This document shows positions 55,200 through 64,000 of a DNA stretch of 64,000 nucleotides, piece after piece. This DNA is from Adiantum capillus-veneris (lineage: Eukaryota; Streptophyta; Polypodiopsida; Polypodiales; Pteridaceae). The notes beneath the pieces were generated by a model. It was not told where the DNA came from. It was given only the letters and a program-made list of their open reading frames with translations, and made no database searches. The position numbers were made by a program, and so were the translations under genes. Location of the stretch: positions 26,741,946-26,805,945 of the forward strand of contig CM043969.1 in NCBI GenBank assembly GCA_014529385.2. Reading direction: 5' to 3'. Each line of letters begins with the position of its first letter. Position 1 is the stretch's first letter.

Positions 55200-55348
55200 A
55201 TGTGACCCCTTACCTCCATTGTACATTGTATCAGTTATTTATTGCCAAGGTTGGTTGGTTCAGGAGAGACTCTCTCTCTCTCTCTCTCGTGCTTTCTCCC
55301 CTTTGTCTCTACGCTTCCGTATCGTCGTCTTTGACATGGTATCAGAGC
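55200..55348 (+). repeat. LTR 3' end plus iMet primer-binding site
   Basis: CT-rich tail ending TTTGACA (55336), followed at once by TGGTATCAGAGC (55337-55348). This is the LTR/primer-site junction of a plus-strand element. The downstream leader to about 56370 has repeated CGTTT...AAACG palindromes and a short frame with CYTC (56035-56373) that might be gag remains. Confidence 0.6.
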
Positions 55349-56324
55349 TATGTGCTCAGTGACCTTGGGGGAGGACAAGCACCCGTTTGCGGAGAAGAAG
55401 GAGGTGTCGCTGCCCTAGCGTTTCCTTATCTCGGTGTAGCGTTCTAAAAACGCTAGGAGCAAAGTCTTTTGGCCTCACAAGCCTTCTCCACCGCCGATGC
55501 AGCGTTTCAGAACACAGTCGGTGGGGAGAGCCATTGTAGCGGTGGACGCAACGCTAGTCCTCTTGATTGCATTGCTTGGTCCAACGTTTTGATACGCAAT
55601 TGCTAGGACTTGATATGGGCTCCTTGATACTGCGTTACCTTGGTAGCGATAGCTTGGAGAGGAGGCTTGGCGCAACGTTTCGAAACGCTTGCAGTGGAAG
55701 CTTTAATGTATGCTATGCAAGTCAACGTGGAAGATTAGTTTTTTTTGCTAGCATCTTGATGCTTGCATCTCAAGATGCTGACAACAGAGTTGGTGTACTC
55801 CACATTGGAAATTGGTAGTGAAGCGAAGTGCTTGGTATCTGAGGAGTCTTTAGAGGGGGTGCAATGCCCTTAACGGCGTGGAGGGCAAGACCATTGAACG
55901 TTTTGGCTTCCCCATCAAGCTCATGGAGCCAAGTGCATACATGTGGACCTTTCTTCTTCTACGACGACCAATTTTGAATCAACACCAATTATTGGCTATG
56001 GAAAATGGATCGACCAGTTTTTAGTTAGCGGCCTATGCTCAACCACAGTTCTAAAGGAACAACAAATTGTTTGGCTCGAGATTGTGAAGCCAAAAGAAAA
56101 TGTATGAGCTCGCTAGAGGACAAAGGCAAAGGCAAGCTTGACAAGGACGGTAGTACTAGAACTCAGTTAGCTGCCTCGACACCCACGAGGTCCAAAAACC
56201 AATGTTATACATGTGACTTGATGCTTTGTTTAGCTGGGGAGTTCGAAGCCAAGTACAAAAGCAAGAACTCACAAAGAGAAAAAGGCAAAGACACTAGATT
56301 TCTGGTCAGAGTGCTTACAAACCT

Positions 56325-57020
56325 GTTCTACCTTTGCAGGGTCCAGCTTGCATCGTGTGTAGAAATGATATAACCTAGATAGAAAAAATTTCGACTTCTT
56401 AGCTGCAATGTACAACTAACACTTATCTAAACGGGCTAACACCTTCTCTACATTCCATGCACGTTGTTCCCATAATGTAGAAAAAATGAGAATGTTATCA
56501 AGAAAAATAAACACACATGCTGATCATGTCACCAAAACGACCTACCATGAGACGGTTGAAAGTATCCACAGCACCTGCCAATCCAAAAGGCATCACAACA
56601 TACTCCCATTGCCCCCGCTCCGTGCAGAAGGCGGTCTTGTAGATGTTGCCCTTGAATACCCTTACGTGATGGTATCCACTCTTGAGATCGACTCTGCTGA
56701 AAACCTTTGTGTCATTGAGTATATCGAGGATATACTCAATACGAGGCATCGAAAACTTGTTCTTGACTATCATCTTGTTGAGTGCCCTGTGATCTACACA
56801 CAAACGAGAAAATCTCTCTTTCTTGCGGACAAACAAAATAGGAGCAACAAAAGGACTTACACTAGGGCGTATGAATCCCCTTGCCACTAATTCGGTGAGT
56901 TGCCGCTCTAGTTCTTCTTCTTGAGACTTGTTCAAGCGGTAGGGAGCCTTGCTGACAGGCTGTGCTCCTTCCATGAGTTCAATGCGATATCCTCCAGGTG
57001 CTCGGGAGGGAGATGGGGTG
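56325..57020 (-). pseudogene. Outer gypsy element: reverse transcriptase fragment
   Basis: The frame at 56498-56974 has APYRLNKSQEEELERQL, LCVDHRALNKMIVKN, FSRVDLKSGYHHVRV (motif A Asp present) and YVVMPFGLAGAVDTFNRLM. A frameshift leads into FLDNILIFSTLWEQ (56440-56500) and KKSKFFL. DN replaces the catalytic DD there. Upstream, DLPPHLPPE lies next to 57028, where another LTR element is inserted. The protease part of what is probably the same element is at 63828-64000. Confidence 0.8.
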
Positions 57021-57027
57021 GAAGATT

Positions 57028-58212
57028 GTAAGGTGCAGCGGAAGTGAAAGTTGAACTTTGCTCAAGATGAGTGCTCCGAAGTGTGCTCAAGGGTTCCTTT
57101 TACTTACGGAAGGGAGAGCCTTCTGTTCCTTTAGTGAGAGAGTGCAAGTGATCACAAACAAAGTGGGTAAACACTGTGAATGAAGGTGCTGAGATTGAGA
57201 GATAGAGAGAGAAGAATAAGACACCAGAATGTTGTCAAACCCTCCTTCGAAGGCCCCACTCTCTATGGCGAGAGTGGTCTACTATTGATCGCACAAATCT
57301 CTACAATGCTTTGGACTTGCCGACGATGAGGACGACGACGAGACGGGCTGAAATCTGAAAACGCTAATGGCTGAAATCTGCAAATCTTTATCTGCTGATT
57401 TCTGACTCTATGTCGATGACGACGATGCGATGACGACACGCTGAAAACACAGATGTTGAAATCTGCGTTTTCCGGGCTGAATCTGCAAACTTCAGTGGAT
57501 CTGACCGTGCGGCGAGGATCTGCTGCGGGAAGGTGAGATCTGCGAGGTTTGGGGGTTCTACTGCGGTGTCTATGTGTTGAAAACTAAAAACACTGAGGCT
57601 ATGGCTGAATTTGATGTCGTGGATCTACAAAACGCCGAGGCCGATCTGCAAATCAAAAACATTGGGTTGAACTGATGCTTGATGCAAAAACGCTAGGCTA
57701 ATTGCTGGAGTCTGCTATCGCTGTGGCTGATCTGCAATGCAAAAACGCCAAGGCTGGATTGATGAAAACCGCTAGTCTTGCTGTTGGCTGAAAACGCTAG
57801 GTTTTGCTGTCGAGGAAGGTCTTGCTGAGAAGGTGCCTGTTGAACTCTTGTTCCTACTGCCTCTTCTGCCAGAAAGTGCTAGCGCTAGGGTTTCTTATAT
57901 ACATGCTTGTCAAAATTGCCCTGCCCCGTTTCCCAACAAAGTCACTTATTAATAATAAGTGAAAAATGGATAAAAGAGGGAAAATAGGTCTGTGCACTGT
58001 AAAAATGCTCCTAATGGGTTCTGACTGTAATCTGATGAACATATTGTGTGCAACCATGGGGATATGCATCTACTCTAAGTGCCTGGACATGCACGGTCTG
58101 CGAATAGACTCACAAAAGTGTCAGAACACTTCCTAATCTAACTGAACTGAACTGAACCCTTGTCATGAAGTGGCTTGTCCACGTACACATAGGGTTAGAT
58201 GTGCACGTGACA
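57028..58212 (-). repeat. 3' LTR of 57028-63711 element
   Basis: TGTAAGGTGCAGC to GCACGTGACA. The interior has many spaced copies of CTGAAATCTG and AAAACGCTA-like words. Followed by the polypurine tract. Confidence 0.85.
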
Positions 58213-58490
58213 TCCCCTCCTTTTCAAAGTGAGGTACTCGTACCGAATTGTATGGCGTCGAGGGAGATCACCAACAGTGCCTGAAATCTTGGAAAGGACT
58301 CTTTGCCGGCCCACTCTGATGCATGGGTCATGCGATACTTGAACTTCATAAAGGTCTGCAACGCTTGCTTCTTTGGGCCGCGGCGAAAGCGATACAAAGT
58401 CATCTATGGCTCCTTCAGTGCTTCAACTTCGTCTAGTCATGCGTCTACCTTCTTCAAGAATCTCCGAGGATGAAAATTCCTGAAACCACT
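58213..58490 (-). pseudogene. Pol C-terminal end, right-hand part displaced to 60926
   Basis: The minus strand ends in VADLYEVQVSHDP and IRYEYLTLKRRG just before the polypurine tract AAAAGGAGGGGA (58213-58224). The frame continues across the insertion to 60926-61198. Probably the tail after integrase, from position only. Confidence 0.55.
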
Positions 58491-59429
58491 TGTAACAAAC
58501 TGTCGACGTGTCAAAGCCTTGAAGAAGGGGGGCCAACTTGCAGATGTTGGCCGAGGAGCCTAAACCCTAAGAAGAACAAGTAATAGAAGAAGAAGTCCTA
58601 CCAACTTATGGGGACCTCGTTCGATGGGGCCCCAAGTGACAAAGGATTAAAATAAAGTAGGACCTGCACACACGCACACACAAACTGATGACGTGGTAGA
58701 TTTTCGAAAATTGCGCTGACACGATGACGTGGCATGCCGTACGGTTTTCCACGTTTTGCGCTGGCTGAGGACGTGGCAGGTTGTACGGATTTCCGTGATT
58801 TACGTTGACAGCTTTTTGGCTTTGCTTTTGGACCAGATGCTTTTAAATTTGAAGGCTTTTTACTGTAAACTGCTTTTGGGTCCTAGGGCCTTTAAATATG
58901 AGGTTAGGGCTTATTCTCTGGCATGCTTCCTGGAGAAGGTGCAGAGTCTGAAGTACCGGCTTGTACTGTGTTGATGCAATATAAAGAAATACCGAAAGGG
59001 GAGCCAAGGTTTGGGGCCAATACTCTCTGGGGTGGAATTCCGTCACTCCGTGTCTCGTGTCGTCTCTCTCTTTCAGTTGAGTTGTTATTAAAGTGCTAAA
59101 ATTCTATTCAGTCTGTTCTTTTCTATTGGCACGTGGTGTCCATCTTGTGACAGTGGTATCAGAGCATCAGGCGTGTGCTTTTCTGAAAGCATACCGGTCT
59201 CACAAAAGAGCAGACAGAGCTTTATTTGAGGTGAAAAGAGCAGACAGAGCTTTATTTGAGGTATCTTCGCTCTCCAACCCGGACTTATTAGCCACTCCCA
59301 CCCTTACTTCATCGCGCATCGGGCGCGCTCCCGTCTTCACCGCTCATGTCTTACAGGGCATAAGCCAGTAAGATCACTTGCAAGAGAAGGATCCAAGATT
59401 TGTTTCGAGCTGCTATTTTTCTTAGAGAC

Positions 59430-59800
59430 AGTGCCATGCAGATGTTGATGTCTACAGCTACCAAGTTGCACACTTCCAAGGACTTGGCAAGCTTTCAAGA
59501 AAACTTTTGCCCGAAGTTATATGGTTTCTGACATCTTCCTTCGGAGTGCAACTTCTGGCAGAGTGGGGTATCCTGAAATGCTTGCCATGGAAACCCTAGC
59601 AGATTATAACTTGAAATTTTCTCGACATCTCTCACTAGATGTCTCTTCACGAGCAGATGACCTTGGAGGTCCAGTGCGATTGCTATCTTGGGACTACCAT
59701 CGCCGCCAAAGAAACACTGCTTGTCCAAGAGCTGATGGACCATGCTGTGCTCGGCTACGACCCTATGGGATGAACCTAACCCTAATTTTTGGTGTAGGTT
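59430..59800 (+). pseudogene. Gag-like remnant in the small LTR element
   Basis: Pieces in different frames read TATKLHTSKDLASFQENF and EVQCDCYLGTTIAAKETLL. Residue use and length fit a decayed Gag N region, but I cannot place it in a family. There is no zinc knuckle. Confidence 0.3.
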
Positions 59801-60044
59801 TCAGGATGGAAAGTCAGTCGACTTTTCGAGCTCGATTGATGTCGAGATTGCTTTTTAAGTTTGAGTTTTGTTTGAACTTGCTAGGTGATCTTGTTTGGAA
59901 TTTGCTTAAAATGGATGGTATTTGTTTTGAACCTGTTTTGGTGCCGATTTGAATTGTTTGACTCTGGTTTGATACTGGTTTCAAGGATTGGTGATTTTAC
60001 TCTTGGGTGGAGAAGTGAGAAATACTGTTTTGGTATTGTTTAAA

Positions 60045-60340
60045 CGTCGGAACGACGCAGGCCAATGCCTGGGGAGCGTTTGGTTGTATGCTTGTAAAAT
60101 AATTGTTGTTGTGACTCCCGGCTCGGACCTGGATGGTTATGTGGGAGGAGTATTAAGGAGTCTGAGTAGTGGTTACTCTCAGCACCTCCAAACGACGCAG
60201 GCTGCGGTTTGGGGGGCGTTTGGTTGTAAAAGGCCTCTATATCTCCCGGCCCGGACCTTTTTAGGTTATGTGGGAGGACTGATGAGGGAGTCGTTGAATA
60301 TCTCCCGGCCCGGACCTTGTTAGGTTATGCGGGAGGAGTG
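60045..60340 (+). repeat. Imperfect tandem repeat with CTCCCGG...GGGAG hairpins
   Basis: CTCCCGGC(T/C)CGGACC followed by GGTTATG(T/C)GGGAGGA occurs near 60114, 60242 and 60302. ACGACGCAGGC with GCGTTTGGTTGTA occurs near 60051 and 60194. Each unit can fold. It lies in the 3' half of the small LTR element. Confidence 0.75.
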
Positions 60341-60556
60341 TTCATCGGCGGCTTTATGTTTCTATGTCTTGTAACATGCATATGTAAGCATTTGTGTTGC
60401 ATTGTGATGTGCCAGCTATTGAATATTCCTAATTGGATGAGATTGCCTGGGTATGTAATTTTTTAGTACATCAAGACACCCGTGGATGATCAGTACGGTC
60501 TGGGTGTGATGGCTAATTTTACTACGCTGGAATATCAAGAGTTCCAATCTAGATGA

Positions 60557-60655
60557 AAGGAGAAGCTAACTCCTTGATCAAAACAACCGAAAGGAGAAGC
60601 TAACTCCTTGATCAAAAGAGGAGAAAGGAGAAGCTAGCTCCTTAATAAAAAGAGC
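60557..60655 (+). repeat. Three hairpin repeats near the 3' LTR
   Basis: GAAAGGAGAAGCTA(A/G)CTCCTT is repeated three times, about 36-39 bp apart. Each holds the inverted pair AAGGAG/CTCCTT. It lies about 100 bp upstream of the polypurine tract. Confidence 0.8.
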
Positions 60656-60925
60656 AAAATGATTGTCCCTCGGAATGTCCCTCGGAAATTTTTGAGCTAA
60701 CTTGAGTTATTTTGCAGATATGCTGTAATCGCGGACGATTACTCTCTTTCAAGAAGGGGAGATGTAACAAACTGCTGACGTGTTAAAGCCCTGAAGAAGG
60801 GGTCAACTTGTAGATGTCGGTCGTGTCGCGTGTTCTCTCTCTCTTTCAGTTCAGTTGTTATTGAAGTGCTAAAAGTCTATTTAGTCTGTTCTTTTCTATT
60901 GGCACGTGGTGCCCGTCTTGTGACA

Positions 60926-61198
60926 CCACTTCCAACACAAAAACATGAACATACCCATTCCATGTAAAGTGACTGGAAAAATTCTAGTCTTCTTTAAAGA
61001 CTGTGCATGCAATGTAGATGAACATATAGACGGAGTGCCAGACCGTTCATCAAACACATGCAAACAATGGGGTCGAAACTTGTCGTTCGGATCAAAATCA
61101 ATCAACTGTGGCAAATGGAAATGCCGATGCTTGATGCTCAATTCTTCTTGTGCTATTTCGAATACTGTGTCATGCCAAGGAAGAGACATGGAATGTTA
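60926..61198 (-). pseudogene. Pol-derived segment of 57028-63711 element, left part
   Basis: Minus-strand frame from MSLPWHDTVFEIA to about 60926, joined in the pre-insertion sequence to 58490. It contains QLIDFDPNDKFRPHCLHVF. No catalytic motif, function unknown; probably C-terminal Pol. Confidence 0.45.
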
Positions 61199-61380
61199 AT
61201 TCCTTGAATGCAAACATTTCATCTTTTCATGAGTAATCTGCATACATCCGTGCTCATTCATGAGTGAATTGTGTTCATCGTACAATATGCCATGCCTATG
61301 AAAAGGGATCACATAAGGACGGTGACTAAAATACAGGAAAGCATCACGAATGAAACACTCGAAGAATGCGTACTGACTAA

Positions 61381-62313
61381 TCATGTGCACACATAATACC
61401 TCGACTCGAGAACCAAGATCGGTTCTTCGTGATCTATCGAATCTGCAATGAGGTTAGCTTCACTAGAAAAAGTATCAACTAAACCATCATCCTTGTGAAC
61501 AATCACATCATTATCCTGCAAATCATCATGCTCATGAATAATCACATCTTGATCATGCAAATCATCATGCTTATTATTATCATGCAATTCATCAGGCTTA
61601 TCATTATCATGCAAATCATTTGTGTCGTGCTTTGGAGAAGACAAGACTGAGAGTCTCCTTCTCCTGAGTCTTTTCAATTTGCGCCTGCACATTAGAAAAA
61701 AGTGGGACCAACTCTTGCATGTGTTGGCCTGTCTGCGCTTCACGCTCTAACCGTCTTTCTTTGCGCTCGCGATCCACTTCGGCTATTCTTTCTTTGTGCT
61801 CGCGATCCAATTCTGCGTTTCTTTCTGTGGCCGCCAAGCGCACTTGCTCGCGCTCACGCTCTATGGCTGCCATTCTTTCTTCGTGCCACACTTCTCGTTG
61901 TCTACTTTGTCGTATCATCATGTCCATCATCGACTTGACCAAAGCCTCCATAGGATTTGGTGCAATCCTTGGCGTAGATGGGGAAGGGGGAGGTCAGAAA
62001 AACATCCTGGTGGGGAAAATTCTTTGTCGCCACCTCCATGCTCATCACCTCCATGCGAAGTATCCATTCCGCTTCGGGTGATGACCATACACTGAAGTCT
62101 TGGGTTCTTAAGTTCACGGGTTCTTGTGGGTCTTGGGTTCTTGGATTCTTGAGTCTTGAGGTTCTTGAGGATCTTGAGTCTTGAGGTTCTTGAGGTTCTT
62201 CTTTTGCTTGCAATCTGTGTTAGAGAAGGATCTTCTCTTACCCGAGCTCTTCTCTTTCCCGCGGGCGCACCCCTTGGCGGCTTTGCGCTCACACCAAGGT
62301 TGTTTTTTCCCAC
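61381..62313 (-). pseudogene. Gag-like N-terminal region with coiled coil
   Basis: Follows the primer site by about 200 bp. Frames: 61927-62313 (basic, Pro/Arg-rich); 61616-61951, a charged coiled coil (AIEREREQVRLAATERN, REHKERIAEVDRERKERR); and 61381-61743 with an Asp/His-rich repeat around DDLHDQD. Frameshifts separate them. Position and coiled coil suggest Gag of a Ty3-like element. There is no capsid or knuckle left, because the middle of the element is deleted. Confidence 0.55.
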
Positions 62314-62517
62314 CTCATGTCGATTGGCCGGCCGCTAAGTGCACGGTCCGCTCTCAATGAGTGAAAAGAGAAACAAGGGGAGGCTGGACAAGCCCTTCTT
62401 TAGTCACTCTTCAAACACGATTAGGAATCGACACGCCAAATTGCACTTGAATTACATGCCACCGCAACAAGCAAAAAAAATTCTTCTGTGTTCTTTCCTT
62501 GAGTGATACAGAACACT

Positions 62518-62535
62518 GCCAAAGCTCTGATACCA
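62518..62535 (-). promoter_or_regulatory. Primer-binding site, initiator-Met tRNA
   Basis: The minus strand reads TGGTATCAGAGCTTTGGC, one base inside the 5' LTR. Confidence 0.9.
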
Positions 62536-62536
62536 A

Positions 62537-63711
62537 TGTAAGGTGCAACGGAAGTAAATGTTGAACTTTGCTCAAGATGAGTGCTCCGAACTGTGCTCAA
62601 GGGTTCCTTTTACTTACGGAAGGGAGAGCCTTCCTTTCCTTTAGTGAGAGAGTGCAAGTGATCACAAACAAAGTGGGTAAACACTGTGAATGAAGGTGCT
62701 GAGACTGAGAGATAGAGAGAGAAGAATACGACACCAGAATGTTGTCAAACCCTCCTCCGAAAGCCCCACTCTCTACGGCGAGAGTGGTCTACTATTGATT
62801 GCACAATCTCTACAATGCTTTGCACTTGCCGATGATGAGGACGACGACGACGACGAGATGGGCTGAAATCTGAAAACGCTAATGGCTGAAATCTGCAAAT
62901 CCTTATCTGCCGAATTCTGACTCTATGTCGGCGATGACGATGCGACGACGACGCGTTGAAAACGCAGATGCTGAAATCTGCGTTTTCCGGGCTGAATCTG
63001 CAAACTTCGGTGGATCTGACCGTGCGGCGAGGATCTGCTGCGGGAAGGTGAGATCTGCGAGGTTTGGGGGTTCTACTGCGGTGTCTATGTGCTGAAAACT
63101 GAATACGCTGAGGCTATGGCTGAATCTGATGCCGTGGATCTGCAAAACGCCGAGGCCATCTGCAAATAAAAAACGCTGGGCTGACTGATGCTTGATGCAA
63201 AAATGCTAGGCTAATTGCTAGAGTCTGCTACCGCCGGGGCTGATTGGCAATGCAAAAACGCCAAGGCTGGATTGATGAAAAACGCTAGTCTTGCTGTTAG
63301 CTGAAAACGTTAGGTTTTGCCACCGGGGAAGGTCTTGCTGAGAAGGTGCCTGTTGAACTCTTGTTCCTACTGCCGCTTCTGCCAGAAAGTGCTAGCACTA
63401 GGGTTTCTTATATACATGCTTGTCAAATTGCCCTACCCAGTTTCCCAACAAAGTCACTTATTAATAATAAGTGAAAAACAGGGAAAATAGGTTTGTGCAC
63501 TGTAAAAATGCTCCTAATGGGTTATGACTGTAATCTGATGATCATGCTGTGTGCAACGATGGGGATATGCATCTACTCTAAGTGCCTGGACATGCACGGT
63601 CTGCAAACAAACTCACAAAAGTGCCAGAACACTTCCTAATCTAACTGAACTGGACCCAACCCTTGTCATGAAGTAGCTTGTCCACGTACACATAGGGTTA
63701 GATGTGCTCAT
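62537..63711 (-). repeat. 5' LTR of 57028-63711 element
   Basis: Colinear with 57028-58212 apart from scattered changes and the loss or change of the last few bases (GATGTGCTCATA instead of GATGTGCACGTGACA). For that reason no target duplication can be read. Confidence 0.85.
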
Positions 63712-64000
63712 ACTTCTTAAACAAACCTGAATATCGTTCTTGAGTCTTGAGGTCGTGTGTCATTGGAGTGGCATACATGAATGCTGCTTGAGCTCCTCAT
63801 CGTAGCTCACGCTTAGCCTGCACATGAGAAATTAGAGGTAAACAATGCAAGCCGTGCTCACCACGGGAGAGGCACCTTCCGGTGAGAGAATGAGCGTGTT
63901 CTCTTTCCAATTAATTTGTGGATCGTGCTCACGAAACCACTTAATGCCGAGAATCATATCACATCCTGTGAAAGGTGAAACAACGAATTTGCGGCGGAAA
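63712..64000 (-). pseudogene. Outer gypsy element: protease C-terminal part
   Basis: The minus strand reads VVSPFTGCDMILGIKWFREH and DPQINWKENTL (63828-64000), the end of a retropepsin and the start of the protease-RT linker. A further piece, YSGLFKKYEHI, ends at the LTR border (63711). With the RT at 56325-57020 it likely forms one element split by the 57028-63711 insertion. Cut by the window edge. Confidence 0.7.

Larger units (their letters stand above)
58491..60925 (+). mobile_element. Small non-autonomous LTR element with CCACT target duplication
   Basis: Left LTR 58491-59152 (662 bp) and right LTR 60763-60925 (163 bp, about 500 bp deleted inside). Both run TGTAACAAACTG to TGTGACA. CCACT flanks both sides (58486-58490, 60926-60930). 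The iMet primer site TGGTATCAGAGCATCAGG is at 59154-59171 and the polypurine tract AAGAAGGGGAGA at 60751-60762. The interior (1.6 kb) lacks pol. A 30-bp tandem repeat (59204-59262) and 3' hairpin repeats are present. Confidence 0.93.
57028..63711 (-). mobile_element. LTR retrotransposon, minus strand, pol mostly deleted
   Basis: LTRs at 57028-58212 and 62537-63711 share TGTAAGGTGCA(G/A)CGGAAGT and the whole body. The primer site for iMet is at 62518-62535 and the polypurine tract at 58213-58224. The interior keeps a gag-like N region and the last part of pol but no protease, RT or integrase core. It is split at 58490/60926 by a younger LTR element. It lies within an older gypsy, between its protease and RT. 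Confidence 0.85.

Overview
The window reads as repeat-dominated nuclear DNA of a land plant. The evidence is plant-type L1 LINEs with a zf-RVT-like C terminus, Ty3/gypsy elements primed by initiator-Met tRNA (one a chromovirus), Helitrons, PPR-like gene fragments, and very many pure (GA/CT)n and (GT/CA)n tracts. A fern or another large-genome non-seed plant is my guess from the general flavour; nothing here proves it. I see no intact host protein gene, no complete tRNA or rRNA gene and no CRISPR array. Almost every long reading frame belongs to a transposable element, and most are broken.

Layout. 1-9.7 kb: four related L1-type LINE copies or fragments across the whole window, three of them here, all on the minus strand (1-1230, 1714-7049, 8990-9680; the fourth is at 19.7-22.3 kb). 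The 1714-7049 copy sits inside an older dispersed repeat (R1) whose uninterrupted relative survives at 7880-8290. A long-TIR element lies at 7483-7858. 10.06-14.08 kb: nested Helitrons. An inner one (10111-12377) sits in a second (10068-14082), which sits at the 5' end of a third (10058, resuming at 14083). The second carries a duplicated PPR-like gene fragment. 15.55-19.0 kb: a different non-LTR element with one uninterrupted 1130-codon frame (endonuclease, reverse transcriptase, zinc knuckle), set inside a CT microsatellite. 19.7-22.3 kb: a 5'-truncated LINE with an 18-bp target duplication.

22.3-35.7 kb: accessory DNA with tandem duplications, a 23-bp direct repeat flanking about 2 kb, an endonuclease-like fragment, a degraded unrecognised gene, PPR-like remnants, a tandem array of TATA-box units and a tRNA-derived SINE-like piece. 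35.7-43.2 kb: LTR element with 2.3-kb LTRs, gag and protease but no pol, and an odd LTR / primer-site / tRNA-like / LTR junction. 43.3-51.8 kb: a nearly complete chromodomain Ty3/gypsy element on the minus strand with flanking GGTTGA. 51.8-53.1 kb: a coding remnant interrupted by a non-autonomous TIR element with an 8-bp target duplication. 53.9-56.4 kb: LTR and reverse-transcriptase debris. 56.3-64 kb: three-level nesting. An old gypsy (RT at 56.3-57.0, protease at 63.8-64.0) is split by a second minus-strand LTR element (57028-63711), itself split by a small plus-strand LTR element (58491-60925) with a perfect CCACT target duplication.

The genes do not form a pathway. What the window records is the order of transposon insertions, gene-fragment capture and decay. 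The most unusual items are the nested Helitrons, the tRNA-like sequence at an LTR-LTR junction, and the intact LINE embedded in CT repeats.
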